Below the pieces are notes generated by a model. That model saw only the letters and a program-made list of their open reading frames with translations, was not told the DNA's origin and ran no database searches. A program made the translations under genes and the position numbers. A stretch of 64,000 nt of DNA, taken from the NCBI GenBank assembly GCA_945889235.1, contig CAMDBK010000001.1:9597-73596 (forward strand), in the 5' to 3' direction. Positions within the stretch are counted from its first letter, which is position 1. Each line of letters starts with the position of its first letter. Shown here piece by piece: positions 34,540 through 43,637 of the stretch. This DNA is from Chitinophaga pinensis. Lineage in GTDB: Bacteria > Bacteroidota > Bacteroidia > SXHM01.

Positions 34540-34608
34540 GAGGTAGGAATCTTATTTGTTTTTCTCAGGGATTTTGTTTCTTTTTGTGGGAAATAAAAAC
34601 ATAAAAAC

Positions 34609-34917
34609 ATGAACAACCTCACACTAAAAAAAGCATTCTACTTTGTTCCTGTTGCAATGCAGGTGTTTTTAACTGTTTTTCTTCTTTCAGGACAAGCGAA
34701 AATACGGGTGGAAGCAGGTAATACTTTATGGGCCTTTATAGTTTATGCCAGTATCGGGTTGTTTTATATTGTAATGTATTGCATTCACGTTTCAAAAAAC
34801 CAGAAAATTGAAAAACAGGAAAAAAAATTGTGGTATGCAGGGATTATTCTTTGTTCAGGTATAGTATCAATTGTGTATTACTTCATGCATATTTTTAAAG
34901 AAGATAACGCAAAATAA
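34609..34917 (+). CDS. Small membrane protein, unknown
   Basis: A 102-residue protein with three hydrophobic segments (FVPVAMQVFLTVFLLSG, FIVYASIGLFYIVMYC and LWYAGIILCSGIVSIVYYFM). No family is recognised. It is followed 12 bp later by another small membrane protein, and these with the next two genes may form a cluster. Confidence 0.6.
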   Translation: MNNLTLKKAFYFVPVAMQVFLTVFLLSGQAKIRVEAGNTLWAFIVYASIGLFYIVMYCIHVSKNQKIEKQEKKLWYAGIILCSGIVSIVYYFMHIFKEDNAK

Positions 34918-34929
34918 AAAAACCAACAC

Positions 34930-35217
34930 ATGAGACTCTCCCGCGATGAACGTGAATACATTGAAGATTGGGATGTGCACAGAAAGAGCAAAAAGAAATA
35001 TGTAAGAGGCGGGGCATTTCAAGGATTGTTCATCGGAATAATTTCGTCCGGTTTGCAACCGTTTGATTCGCGAATGGAATATCATGCTGAAGAATTCAGT
35101 TGGAAATATTTATTATTTATGACAATACCATTGACAATTTTTACTTATTTTATGTCGTGGTTGACTTATAACTATAAAGAAAAAAGGTATCAGAAAATTA
35201 TACAAAAACAAAAATAA
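34930..35217 (+). CDS. Small membrane protein, unknown
   Basis: A 95-residue protein with a charged N-terminus (MRLSRDEREYIEDWDVHRKSK) and hydrophobic segments at about 35-50 and 60-85 (YLLFMTIPLTIFTYFMSWL). Not recognised. It ends 5 bp before the next ATG, indicating an operon. Confidence 0.55.
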   Translation: MRLSRDEREYIEDWDVHRKSKKKYVRGGAFQGLFIGIISSGLQPFDSRMEYHAEEFSWKYLLFMTIPLTIFTYFMSWLTYNYKEKRYQKIIQKQK

Positions 35218-35222
35218 ACACC

Positions 35223-35660
35223 ATGAAAAACACCCTCCTCCTCCTTTTCCTGTTTTGGTTTGCTGCAGCGGTGGGGCAACAAGTTGATACGTGTAACATC
35301 TACAGTAAAAAAAATATCAATCGTTACTACGATATGTTTTTTGTGAATCCTGATTCGAAAATCGATGTAAAATATTTTGAACAGTTCATTACTTTTACTT
35401 TAGATGATACATTAAAAATGCAGAAACTAAAGATGTGGGCAGAAACAAGCGGGTATACAGTTTGGGAAAGAGAATCATATTGTAATAATAATGGAGAAAA
35501 AGAAATTGTGTTGAATATGGAAAGATTGGTAAATGATTGGGATCTAAAAAAGTTTGAAAAAATAATTAATGAGCTTTCATCAAAATTAAAGAACCTAAAA
35601 ATTAGTATGTGTAATGTTTCGGGGGTGGCAATAGCAAAGGAAAGTGTATCACCTAAATGA
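35223..35660 (+). CDS. Secreted protein, unknown, twin signal peptide
   Basis: A 145-residue exported protein with signal peptide MKNTLLLLFLFWFAAAVGQ. The mature part (QVDTCNIYSKKNINRYYDMFF...) has one long alpha/beta pattern and a C-terminal helix-rich half. It has no recognised motif. Its first 57 nucleotides are nearly identical to those of the next gene, while the mature parts differ. Confidence 0.6.
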   Translation: MKNTLLLLFLFWFAAAVGQQVDTCNIYSKKNINRYYDMFFVNPDSKIDVKYFEQFITFTLDDTLKMQKLKMWAETSGYTVWERESYCNNNGEKEIVLNMERLVNDWDLKKFEKIINELSSKLKNLKISMCNVSGVAIAKESVSPK

Positions 35661-35666
35661 AATGAT

Positions 35667-36479
35667 ATGAAAAACATTCTCCTCCTCCTTTTCCTGTTTT
35701 GTTTTTCTGCTGCGGTTGGGCAAGTTATTATTCCCGAATCTTCCTTTTCCGGTAGTTATGATTCACTTAATTATGAAAAAGGAAGTTCAAAATTAATCAT
35801 CGAATTAAAAGAAAAATCAAAACCAATGTTGCAGCGTGTTGATAGTATGGAACAGGTAATTAAGAAAGAAGAAGACAAAGGCCTTCAAAAACAACTTGAA
35901 CAACTTATTGAGTTAATCAAAAATGATTCGCTTTCTGATGTTTACAACAAAATGCAACAGTTTGGGACTAAAGTTGCATTGGAGATTAATAAAAAAATAG
36001 CTCCTCCTAATTTCTTCTATCGTTTAGACCGTGAATATTATAGCTATGTCACGCGCCTCCAAGAGCTGCAAAGGAGAATATATTCTGCAAACACAACTTT
36101 TACAAACGATAATGCAACAACTTTAGAAGCAAAAGATTGTCAAATGTTGGAACGGTTTCCTTATGATTCACTTTTCAGGGCAATGAGTCCGCTCGGAGAC
36201 GATTCAGAAAAACGGAAACAATTTATGAATGAACTTTGCAAAATTTATACACAACCTGTTACAACAGAGAATGTGGATTGTGCGCTTTACAGTTTTACCC
36301 GCATGATTATTTGTGGGAAAACAACTGATGTGTTGGTCCGGAAACAATGGAAATGGGGCGGAGTATTTTGTATCCATAATGTGAATTTATCGATTACAGA
36401 AGTTGACTACAACGAATTAATGAAGATAAAAATACAGCAGGCCGTTGATTATAGGAAAAGCAAACCGGGAGAAAAATAA
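35667..36479 (+). CDS. Secreted protein, unknown, twin signal peptide
   Basis: A 270-residue exported protein with signal peptide MKNILLLLFLFCFSAAVGQ, 6 bp after the preceding gene. The mature part is helical in the first half (IIELKEKSKPMLQRVDSMEQ; LQKQLEQLIELIK) with Cys-containing patches later (DCQMLERFPYDSLF, NELCKIYTQP, NVDCALYSF). No family is recognised. Confidence 0.6.
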   Translation: MKNILLLLFLFCFSAAVGQVIIPESSFSGSYDSLNYEKGSSKLIIELKEKSKPMLQRVDSMEQVIKKEEDKGLQKQLEQLIELIKNDSLSDVYNKMQQFGTKVALEINKKIAPPNFFYRLDREYYSYVTRLQELQRRIYSANTTFTNDNATTLEAKDCQMLERFPYDSLFRAMSPLGDDSEKRKQFMNELCKIYTQPVTTENVDCALYSFTRMIICGKTTDVLVRKQWKWGGVFCIHNVNLSITEVDYNELMKIKIQQAVDYRKSKPGEK

Positions 36480-36492
36480 TTTCCCCCCTTTG

Positions 36493-36532
36493 TTTTGCAT
36501 TTAATTAAAACCTTTACCTTTCGCCCGTTAAA
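36493..36532 (+). promoter_or_regulatory. Predicted promoter of the RRM protein gene
   Basis: TTTTG (36493-36497) and TACCTTTC (36525-36532) approximate the Bacteroidota promoter, with a wider spacing than usual. The ATG is at 36547. Confidence 0.4.
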
Positions 36533-36546
36533 TTAAATACAATTAT

Positions 36547-36807
36547 ATGACCATCTACGTAGGTAACCTTTCTTTCCAAATGAAAGATGACGACCTGAAA
36601 AACACATTCTCTGAGTTTGGCAATGTAACATCTGCCAAAGTAATCAGCGACAAGTATTCAGGCCGCTCTAAAGGCTTCGGTTTTGTTGAAATGGATAACG
36701 ATGCAGCAGGTAAAACTGCCATTGAAGCCCTCAACGGAAAAGAAGTTCAGGGACGCCCGCTTCGTGTAAACGAAGCCCGCCCCAAAGAAGACAACAGAGA
36801 AAGATAG
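36547..36807 (+). CDS. RRM-type RNA-binding protein
   Basis: An 86-residue protein made of a single RNA recognition motif. RNP2 is IYVGNLSF (2-9), RNP1 is RSKGFGFVEM (about 40-49), with the second helix and strand ending at RPLRVNEARPKE. It resembles the glycine-rich-like RNA-binding proteins of cyanobacteria and Bacteroidota, which act as post-transcriptional regulators; in Bacteroides, RRM proteins affect many transcripts. The C-terminus is short and lacks a Gly-rich tail. It has its own promoter and terminator. Confidence 0.95.
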   Translation: MTIYVGNLSFQMKDDDLKNTFSEFGNVTSAKVISDKYSGRSKGFGFVEMDNDAAGKTAIEALNGKEVQGRPLRVNEARPKEDNRER

Positions 36808-36846
36808 TTCTCTCTCCCTTTTCTAAAACGGCTTTATTGCTATGCA

Positions 36847-36875
36847 CCTTCTCTGGAAACGGAGAGGGTTTTTTT
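36847..36875 (+). terminator. Terminator after the RRM gene
   Basis: CCTTCTCTG (36847-36855) pairs with CGGAGAGGG (36860-36868), two of the nine pairs being wobbles, around a GAAA tetraloop, and seven T residues follow. A textbook intrinsic terminator 40 nt after the stop. Confidence 0.9.
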
Positions 36876-36887
36876 GTTAACAAGAAA

Positions 36888-36948
36888 CGTCACCCTGAAT
36901 TTATTTCAGGGTCTCAATCATAGATGCTGAAACAAGTTCAGCATGACG
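36888..36948. repeat. CGTCA...TGACG composite palindrome, copy 3
   Basis: A shorter copy, about 61 bp, with CCCTGAATTTATTTCAGGG and GCTGAAACAAGTTCAGC hairpins and a shortened spacer. It sits 6 nt before the MltD stop. Confidence 0.9.
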
Positions 36949-36953
36949 GACGG

Positions 36954-38429
36954 TCACCCCACCTTAATCTTAGCCCCAATCTTCAGCGTTGGATTATCAG
37001 TTGAAATATTATTCAACCGCTTTAATTCCGAAATAGTAATTCCGTTTTGATTGGCAATTCCCCACAGCGTATCACCTTTCTGTATAATATGATATTTACT
37101 TTCTTGTGATGGCTTTGCCTTTGCAGTTACAGTGCTGCTGCTCTTTTCAACCGGTGCAACTGCCGGCTTTTTTGTTAAAGCAGTATATACAATCAGTTTA
37201 TCACCCGGGTGAATAGTGGTGCCCTTCAGGTTATTCCAGTCTTTTAAATCTATAACCGAGCAATGGTATTTTGAGGCAATACTGCTCAGCGTTTCACCGC
37301 TTTTAATAGTATGCTTTTTCTGTTCGCTTGTAGCTGAAATTTTCTGTACTGCATCAACAGCAACAAAAGGTGTAATCACTTCCTGATTCATATTATACAA
37401 ATCGATTTCGTTGGCAAGAAATAAACCTACTTTTTGTTTCGGCAAAACAAGAGTGTTAAACGTTGTGGTTGCAGGAATAAAAAACTTACGGTAAGATGGA
37501 TTCAGGTATTCCAGATCGGTTACTGATATATCCAAAACCTTTGAAAGACTTTCAAAAGTCAGCCTGTTTATTACGTGAAGCGTATCAACCTGATAATGAA
37601 AAATACGGGGCGCAACGGGATAAATATTGTGTTCCGATGCATAGTTCATTACATACGTAGCGGCAATAAAAGCGGGAACATAACCCTGGGTTTCAACAGG
37701 TAAATATTTTCTCAGTTCCCAATAGGTTTTTTTTCCCGAACGCCTCATTGCTTTGTTCAGCGTTCCCGGTCCACCGTTGTAGGCAGCCAAAACCAGTTGC
37801 CAGTCGCCAAACATTCCGTACAATGATTTTAAATATTCGCAGGCGGCAACGGTTGACAGATACGGGTCACAGCGTTCATCCACATACGAATTGATTTTCA
37901 GGTTATACATTTTACCTGTTCCGTAAACAAACTGCCACAATCCCATAGCCCCCGATTTTGATTTGGCAACAGGATTAAGCGCTGATTCAATAATAGCAAG
38001 GTTTTTCAGTTCAAGCGGTAAATCATACTTATCCAATGTTTCTTCAAACAACGGAAAATAATGTTGCGCAAGGCCAAGCAACTGCGCTACTTTCACACGC
38101 TTCTGAACCGTGTACGCTTTAATATAACTCTTTACCGCTTCATTATAATCCAGGTCAAAGGGTGATAAAGCATCTAATTTTCCCATTCGGTATTCATAAA
38201 TAAAATCATCATAAACCGGAATTGAATCTGACGGAAAATTGTAAACGTTCAGCAAATTGGTATCGGTTGTAAACGATGAACTTTTGAAAAATTCGAGGGT
38301 GCACAAACTGTCAAGCATTGCCAGAACTGGGTCATCTGAACAGACTTGTGTATTGTTTACTGTTTGCGAAAAGCACAGACCTGAGAGCAACGTTACGCTG
38401 AGCAGGAATATAAATATCTTGGTTTTCAA
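36954..38429 (-). CDS. Membrane-bound lytic transglycosylase with LysM domains (MltD-like)
   Basis: Cleaves peptidoglycan glycan strands during wall remodelling. The 491 residues have a signal (MKTKIFIFLLSVTLLSGLCFSQ), an SLT domain with catalytic Glu148 in LAIIESALNPVAKSKSGAMGLWQ and the downstream AAYNGGPGTLNKAM block (about 220), and two LysM domains for glycan binding (about 378-420, starting KHTIKSGETLSSIASKY; and 447-490, KYHIIQKGDTLWGIANQNG). It belongs to the MltD class and may be a lipoprotein-less form. Ends 6 nt from a composite palindrome shared with the RRM gene side. Confidence 0.93.
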   Translation of the reverse strand: MKTKIFIFLLSVTLLSGLCFSQTVNNTQVCSDDPVLAMLDSLCTLEFFKSSSFTTDTNLLNVYNFPSDSIPVYDDFIYEYRMGKLDALSPFDLDYNEAVKSYIKAYTVQKRVKVAQLLGLAQHYFPLFEETLDKYDLPLELKNLAIIESALNPVAKSKSGAMGLWQFVYGTGKMYNLKINSYVDERCDPYLSTVAACEYLKSLYGMFGDWQLVLAAYNGGPGTLNKAMRRSGKKTYWELRKYLPVETQGYVPAFIAATYVMNYASEHNIYPVAPRIFHYQVDTLHVINRLTFESLSKVLDISVTDLEYLNPSYRKFFIPATTTFNTLVLPKQKVGLFLANEIDLYNMNQEVITPFVAVDAVQKISATSEQKKHTIKSGETLSSIASKYHCSVIDLKDWNNLKGTTIHPGDKLIVYTALTKKPAVAPVEKSSSTVTAKAKPSQESKYHIIQKGDTLWGIANQNGITISELKRLNNISTDNPTLKIGAKIKVG

Positions 38430-38636
38430 TTAATCTTTACTTGAGTTGGTTCTTAATACAATAAACGCAAAATACCAGTGTTTATTTTATTTTGTGCAAG
38501 GTAGGTATTCAAAGTTCCAAAAAATTTAATTACCCCGAAACTTTATTAAGATTATTTTGTGAATTAGTAGCGCAAAGTTTGGTAATCAATTTCAGAATTG
38601 CAATGTTGATAGTAGTTTGTATGCCACACGCGTTTT

Positions 38637-38661
38637 GTCACTTTGAGTGTAGTCGAGAAGC
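38637..38661. repeat. GTCACTTTGAGTGTAGTCGAGAAG element, intergenic copy
   Basis: An intergenic copy of the short element found in lgt, differing by two bases. It is in the 255-bp gap between MltD and the T9SS giant gene (38430-38684), which otherwise shows no gene or strong signal. Confidence 0.75.
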
Positions 38662-38684
38662 TTTAATTACTACTTACTCGAAAC

Positions 38685-41600
38685 TCACTCCACCACAACC
38701 TTCCTCACCACCACCTCATCACCCGCACGGACTTTAAAGAGGTAAAGCCCTTTGGAAAAACCTTCAAGATTTAGTTTCTCGGTAAAATATTTTGTGGTGC
38801 CTGCGCGGTTGAAATAAACACGCTGACCAAGTGTGTTAGTTAATTCCATTTCCAGTGCAACAGGTTTCTCTGTTTCAAAAGTTATAGTAAACACTCCTGT
38901 ATTCGGGTTGGGATAAATTATCATTTGTCCATTATCACTTGTCAATTCATTAAAGCCTACCCCAAACTCAACTACAATAATAGTCTGGCTTACCGCGGTG
39001 GTGCAGTTATAATTAATGGAGGTTTGGGTAATGGTATAAATTCCAGTTTCGGTATAAGCGTGTATAGGATTTACAGCTGTTTCTACCATGCTGCCATCAC
39101 CAAAATCCCAGAACCATTGCTCGGCATTTACCGAAGTATTAGTAGCCACAACTGTTCCCAAACCTGAAAGTACAACGGTATCGGTATTCAATGTAAAGCC
39201 TGCCACTACGCCCAGCGAAGCACAGTTCCATTGCACATCAATAATATGTACGGCAGTATCGGAACAGGTGGCGTTGGCTGCAATCAGAAATACTGGATGC
39301 GTTCCAACTTCAGTGTACGTATAAACAGGACTTTGAATAAAAACATTGGGGCTTCCGTCACCAAAATTCCAGTTCCATGTAATGGGAACGGGAGCAGTAA
39401 GGTCGGTAAAACTTACAGGGGTATTTATTTGTATAGTATTAGGCGAACTGAATTGTGCGTTAATGGTGGGCAATACAGTTATGGTCATAGCATCGGTAGC
39501 CTGACAACCATATTGGTCGGTCATTAATACAGAATAGTTTCCTGCCTGCAACGTCTGTAAAGTTTGTTCTGCTTCTCCGCTGAGGTGAATATTGTTCCAG
39601 TACCATTCATAACTGTCTGCACCGGGGTTACCGGCATTCAGTTCGGGATAACTTTCGTTGGTACACATTACTAAATCAAAACCTAAATTAACGGAAGGGT
39701 CGCTTACGGTCAGGTTCATGGTATCAGCACCCATGCAGCCCTCTGCCGAAGTAATGGTAATGCCATAATCGCCCGGCAAAATGGTTTGCAGAAACTGTGA
39801 ATTTTGTCCGATAGGATTTCCGTTAAAGTTCCATGCATAGGTTGAGGCGTTGGGTAATCCTGCATCAAGTACCGGGAAGTTTCCGTTGATACAAACTGCA
39901 TCATCGCCTCCTATATCTACCGGAAGAACAATGAACACATCTAAATTAATTCCGTCAGAACCTGAGCAGCCGCTTCCGTAATCAACCGTAACAGTATAAT
40001 CACCCGGACCAACCGCCTGAACAATTTGAGTGTTGTCGGTAATTGTGCTGCCGTCTAATGTCCATGAATAGGTTGCGCCAATGTTTCCTCCGGCATTCAG
40101 GAAAGGCATATCCTGCAAATAACAGATAGAAGTATCGGGGCCTAAATCAACAACAACGGCATCCAGCACATGAATGGTGTCGGTAGTTTTTGAAGTTCCG
40201 CAGCAGCTTGTTGTTACCAGTTCAACTACATAATCGCCTGCAGTTGCAAACGAAACCGTTCCGGGATTTTGTGATGATGATGAGGTAATGGAACCTCCGG
40301 GAATTGTCCAGTCATAAGTCATGGCCGTGGAAGAAGCAGTAAGGTCGGTGCTTTGTCCGGCACAGAAAGTTGTTTTGGTAGCAACAATTGCGGGAGGTGT
40401 AAAATCAACCGTGATGTCAACAAAGTTGGCGTAGAAAAAAGGAACGCCATCTACAATTAAAGAAATGTTTCTGAAGCCCAGCGGTCCGCTGTATTCAACG
40501 GTATCGTTGTTGGCTTCACTTCCGGGAGGTGTTGCACCGTAACCGAAAATCCAGTTAATAATTCCGGTGGTATCGGTTTGAACAACTACCGTTGAGTTGG
40601 TGCAGCCATAATACTCCACACGAATTTCGGGTTCAAAAGGATTGTAATTATAAGGACGCAAAACCTGTGAGGGGCTTCCGTATTCATAAAAAGCGCGGCT
40701 CATGCCGTCAGAACCTTTTCCGCCTTCACCGCCTTGTCCGCCTTGTCCGCCATTACCACCATCACCACCTTCACCGTTATTGCAACTATGATCGGGACCA
40801 AAATCACCAAGATTTCCACCTTGTCCGCCTAAGCCACCTTGTCCGCCAATACCGCCTGCACCGCCTGCACCACCTTGTCCGCCTGTACCGGGAACGAGGT
40901 AACAATCCTGCACAATTCCGTTAATTCCATTATTGAAAACAAAGACACAAAATGAACCACCGCCACCGCTTCCGCCTAAACCACCTCCACCTTTTTCACC
41001 ACCTTCGCCACCGCCACCGCCACCGCCACCGCTGCCTGAAGTAAAATAAGCAGTATCACCGGGATAAGGAATTGGGCCGGGTGTTGGAATGTAGGGTTGT
41101 AATGCGGCCGGCTCACAACCTTTGGCGCCACCTCCACCACCTCCACCACCACCTGCTCCGTTGGTAAGTCCGGGATCACCCTGCTCACCATCACCGGGAA
41201 CATAATATCCACCGGCAAAAGTTGCAGTTCCCTGTAAACCGTTAAAACCTTCCAATCCATCTGAGCCATCTGAGCCCTGCACACCGTGATTAAGCCCTTG
41301 AGCAAGACAATTTGTATTTGCATAGGTAACTTCACATAAACCTTGTCCACCTTGTCCGCCTTGTCCGGGAGCATAGCCCTGTCCATTTGTTCCGGGATGA
41401 CCGGGGTTGGTGGTTTCGCTTCCGGGGGTAACTATCCATTGACAAAAGCCAAGCAGACATTGTTCCATTACTTCAAATCCGCCCTGGTCGCCACCGTTAC
41501 CGGCATCGCCACCAGCATTGCTTCCGGGAAAAGAACCCGAACCACCGATACCACCGGCCTTGCAGCAATTCCCAACACTTTCACCTGATTCACCTCCTGT

Positions 41601-42158
41601 ACCGTCACCACCATCTACGCCTGTTATACCTGCATCACCGGGTAATCCGGGTGAGCCATCGCCCACTGTAACATGGCAACGTGAAACGGTGTATTCAGTA
41701 CATCCTGAAATATAAATTCCGTAAACGGTAACGCTATTTCCCGTTGCATCAGCCACTTCCAGTCTTAAATCCATTAAGCGGAAATTGCTGAGGTTAAAAC
41801 AATTTATGCCGATAAGAGCCGGAGGTGTAGTAAGCTGATTAGAATTATCACGAATAATTTTCGTGATGTTGACATTACTTTTTATCCATGTGGTTACATC
41901 AAAGCCGCCTTCGATGGTGAGGTTGCTCTGCATCTGCAAGGTTTGTGAAATGGGGTAATTGCCTTCCGCCATTCTTATTTTTTTGTTGGCAGGACTAACA
42001 AGTGTTAAGCCGAAATCGAGTGAAGCGGGGTTGGCTTTTGTGCCCGTAGTTCCGCTGCTGGCACCATTTGGAGAAACATAAATAACGCCACATTCCTGCG
42101 CAAAAAGAAAAAATGATTGTGTGGAAAGAAGAAGGAGAAGTAGTAAGCTACGCAACAT
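38685..42158 (-). CDS. Giant glycine-rich, PKD-containing T9SS cargo protein
   Basis: A 1157-residue cell-surface protein. Signal peptide (LLLLLLLSTQSFFLFAQ), a beta-helix-like N-domain (about 25-165: IRMAEGNYPISQTLQMQ, LTIEGGFDV, YGIYISGCTEYTVSRCHV), then a Gly-rich domain (about 168-500) of GGxGGxGG triplets (GGQGGEGGKG, GQGGLGGQGG). Ig/PKD-like domains follow (about 560-1060; PKD pattern WNWNFGDGSPNVFIQSPVYTY and WFWDFGDGS), and a T9SS sorting domain (IIYPNPNTGVFTITF, TNTLGQRVYF, KGLYLFKVR, RKVVVE). It may be an adhesin. The Gly-rich tracts are encoded by CCGCCTTGTCC-like tandem words prone to slippage. Confidence 0.9.
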   Translation of the reverse strand: MLRSLLLLLLLSTQSFFLFAQECGVIYVSPNGASSGTTGTKANPASLDFGLTLVSPANKKIRMAEGNYPISQTLQMQSNLTIEGGFDVTTWIKSNVNITKIIRDNSNQLTTPPALIGINCFNLSNFRLMDLRLEVADATGNSVTVYGIYISGCTEYTVSRCHVTVGDGSPGLPGDAGITGVDGGDGTGGESGESVGNCCKAGGIGGSGSFPGSNAGGDAGNGGDQGGFEVMEQCLLGFCQWIVTPGSETTNPGHPGTNGQGYAPGQGGQGGQGLCEVTYANTNCLAQGLNHGVQGSDGSDGLEGFNGLQGTATFAGGYYVPGDGEQGDPGLTNGAGGGGGGGGGAKGCEPAALQPYIPTPGPIPYPGDTAYFTSGSGGGGGGGGEGGEKGGGGLGGSGGGGSFCVFVFNNGINGIVQDCYLVPGTGGQGGAGGAGGIGGQGGLGGQGGNLGDFGPDHSCNNGEGGDGGNGGQGGQGGEGGKGSDGMSRAFYEYGSPSQVLRPYNYNPFEPEIRVEYYGCTNSTVVVQTDTTGIINWIFGYGATPPGSEANNDTVEYSGPLGFRNISLIVDGVPFFYANFVDITVDFTPPAIVATKTTFCAGQSTDLTASSTAMTYDWTIPGGSITSSSSQNPGTVSFATAGDYVVELVTTSCCGTSKTTDTIHVLDAVVVDLGPDTSICYLQDMPFLNAGGNIGATYSWTLDGSTITDNTQIVQAVGPGDYTVTVDYGSGCSGSDGINLDVFIVLPVDIGGDDAVCINGNFPVLDAGLPNASTYAWNFNGNPIGQNSQFLQTILPGDYGITITSAEGCMGADTMNLTVSDPSVNLGFDLVMCTNESYPELNAGNPGADSYEWYWNNIHLSGEAEQTLQTLQAGNYSVLMTDQYGCQATDAMTITVLPTINAQFSSPNTIQINTPVSFTDLTAPVPITWNWNFGDGSPNVFIQSPVYTYTEVGTHPVFLIAANATCSDTAVHIIDVQWNCASLGVVAGFTLNTDTVVLSGLGTVVATNTSVNAEQWFWDFGDGSMVETAVNPIHAYTETGIYTITQTSINYNCTTAVSQTIIVVEFGVGFNELTSDNGQMIIYPNPNTGVFTITFETEKPVALEMELTNTLGQRVYFNRAGTTKYFTEKLNLEGFSKGLYLFKVRAGDEVVVRKVVVE

Positions 42159-42190
42159 TAATTGACCTTTTGTGAAAATTTAAAGGCTTA

Positions 42191-42198
42191 CAAATTTA
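42191..42198 (-). promoter_or_regulatory. Predicted -7 box of the giant T9SS gene
   Basis: TAAATTTG on the minus strand fits TAnnTTTG, 33 nt before the start at 42158. Confidence 0.5.
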
Positions 42199-42326
42199 GA
42201 AAATATTCAGGATTTACAGACTGTAAATTATCGGCTCGTATAAATTATCTTCCATCAAACACTTCACATTCTGCAAATTAAATCACACATTTGCAATCCT
42301 CTAAAAAAACCAAACCCTTTTAAAAC

Positions 42327-43550
42327 ATGAACTTCCGCAACCTATTACTTGCAGTAATGATTTGTTCCCTTGCTGCGTGTGGCGATAAAGCCACACAAAA
42401 AATCTCTGACTGGCAGGATATTGAAAAAGATATTCAGACAAAATTCATTATGGCCGAAGATGGCGCTGTGATTGATATTCCCGAAGGGCATTACAAATTT
42501 AAAGGCAGTCTTTCATTAGAAGGGAAGAAGAATGTTACCATCAAAGGTGCAGGGTTGGACAAGACAATTCTTTCGTGGGAAGGACAAGCAGAAGGTGCAG
42601 AAGGTTTTAAAATAAACAACTGCGAGAACCTTGTTATGCTTGACCTTACTGTTCAGGATACAAAAGGTGACGGAATAAAAACACAAAAAATAAAACGTGT
42701 AACGTTTAAGAATCTAAGAGTTGAGTGGACAGGCGAGCCTCAGGAAAAAAACGGAGCGTATGGTTTTTATCCTGTTGATTGCGATTCGGTGTTATTGGAT
42801 AATTGCATTGCAATAGGAGCATCGGATGCCGGCATTTATGTTGGTCAGTCGCGTGATGTGGTTGTAAAAAACTGTGAGGCTTATCATAACGTTGCGGGTA
42901 TTGAAATAGAGAATTGCATCCGTGCCGATGTGTATGATAATCTGGCTCATGAAAACACGGGCGGGCTGTTGGTATTTGATATGCCGGGCTTAACGCAGAG
43001 TGGTTCTAAAGTGCGTTTGTATCATAACAAATGCATTGAAAACAACTTCCGCAATTTTGCTCCGAAAGGAAATATTGTTGGCGAAGTTCCGCCCGGAACA
43101 GGTGTAATGATTTTGGCAACCAAAGAAGTGGAGATATTTGACAACACCATTGAAAATAACAAGACTATGGGCATTGCCGTTGTCAGCTACAAATTAGTTC
43201 AGAAGCCATATGATGATACAAAGTTTAATCCTTATCCGAAAAGTGTTTGGGTGTATGATAATCACATCAGCAGAAAAGCAATGAGCACTCCTGCACTTGA
43301 GTATGACTTGGGAAAATTGCTGTTGTACAAGTTCCCTGTTAACCGCCCCGACATTATTTTTGATGGGTACTTAGATCCTGCATGTGAACAGGCAAATGGT
43401 AATTACACTGAGCCGAATATGATTTGTGTTGGTGATAACAACGGAGCAAAATTTGCGGTAATAGATGCACCCAACGAATTTAAAAATATCATTACAGAAC
43501 GTACACATTTTGATTGCACAAAAACAAAACTTATTCCTGTGAACCTTTAA
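42327..43550 (+). CDS. Parallel beta-helix lipoprotein
   Basis: A 407-residue predicted lipoprotein (MNFRNLLLAVMICSLAAC, Cys18). About residues 35-300 form a right-handed beta-helix of short repeated strands: GADKTILSWEGQ, CENLVMLDLTVQD, IKRVTFKNLRVEW, DSVLLDNCIAIGASDAGIYVG, RDVVVKNCEAYHNVAGIEIENC, VEIFDNTIENNKTMGIAVV. This is the fold of polysaccharide lyases and glycan-binding proteins; no catalytic residues are certain. A C-terminal 70-residue extension follows (ICVGDNNGAKFAVIDAP). Confidence 0.88.
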   Translation: MNFRNLLLAVMICSLAACGDKATQKISDWQDIEKDIQTKFIMAEDGAVIDIPEGHYKFKGSLSLEGKKNVTIKGAGLDKTILSWEGQAEGAEGFKINNCENLVMLDLTVQDTKGDGIKTQKIKRVTFKNLRVEWTGEPQEKNGAYGFYPVDCDSVLLDNCIAIGASDAGIYVGQSRDVVVKNCEAYHNVAGIEIENCIRADVYDNLAHENTGGLLVFDMPGLTQSGSKVRLYHNKCIENNFRNFAPKGNIVGEVPPGTGVMILATKEVEIFDNTIENNKTMGIAVVSYKLVQKPYDDTKFNPYPKSVWVYDNHISRKAMSTPALEYDLGKLLLYKFPVNRPDIIFDGYLDPACEQANGNYTEPNMICVGDNNGAKFAVIDAPNEFKNIITERTHFDCTKTKLIPVNL

Positions 43551-43575
43551 TCTAATAATCGTCTTGGCATCTTTT

Positions 43576-43637
43576 CGTCACCCTGAACTTGTTTCAGGGT
43601 CTTTAGAATAAGATGCTGAAACAAGTTCAGCATGACG
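43576..43637. repeat. CGTCA...TGACG composite palindrome, copy 4, supplying a start codon
   Basis: A full copy with CCCTGAACTTGTTTCAGGG and GCTGAAACAAGTTCAGC hairpins. Its right end CAGCATGACG contains the ATG (43632-43634) used by the penicillin acylase gene. Confidence 0.9.

Noticed and set aside
38492..38737. Small plus-strand frame between MltD and the giant T9SS gene
   Set aside because: It runs into the coding end of the T9SS gene on the other strand, shows no start signal and holds a repeat.
40592..41715. Plus-strand frames rich in His/Arg/Pro opposite the Gly-rich domain
   Set aside because: They are mirror products of the Gly-rich codons.
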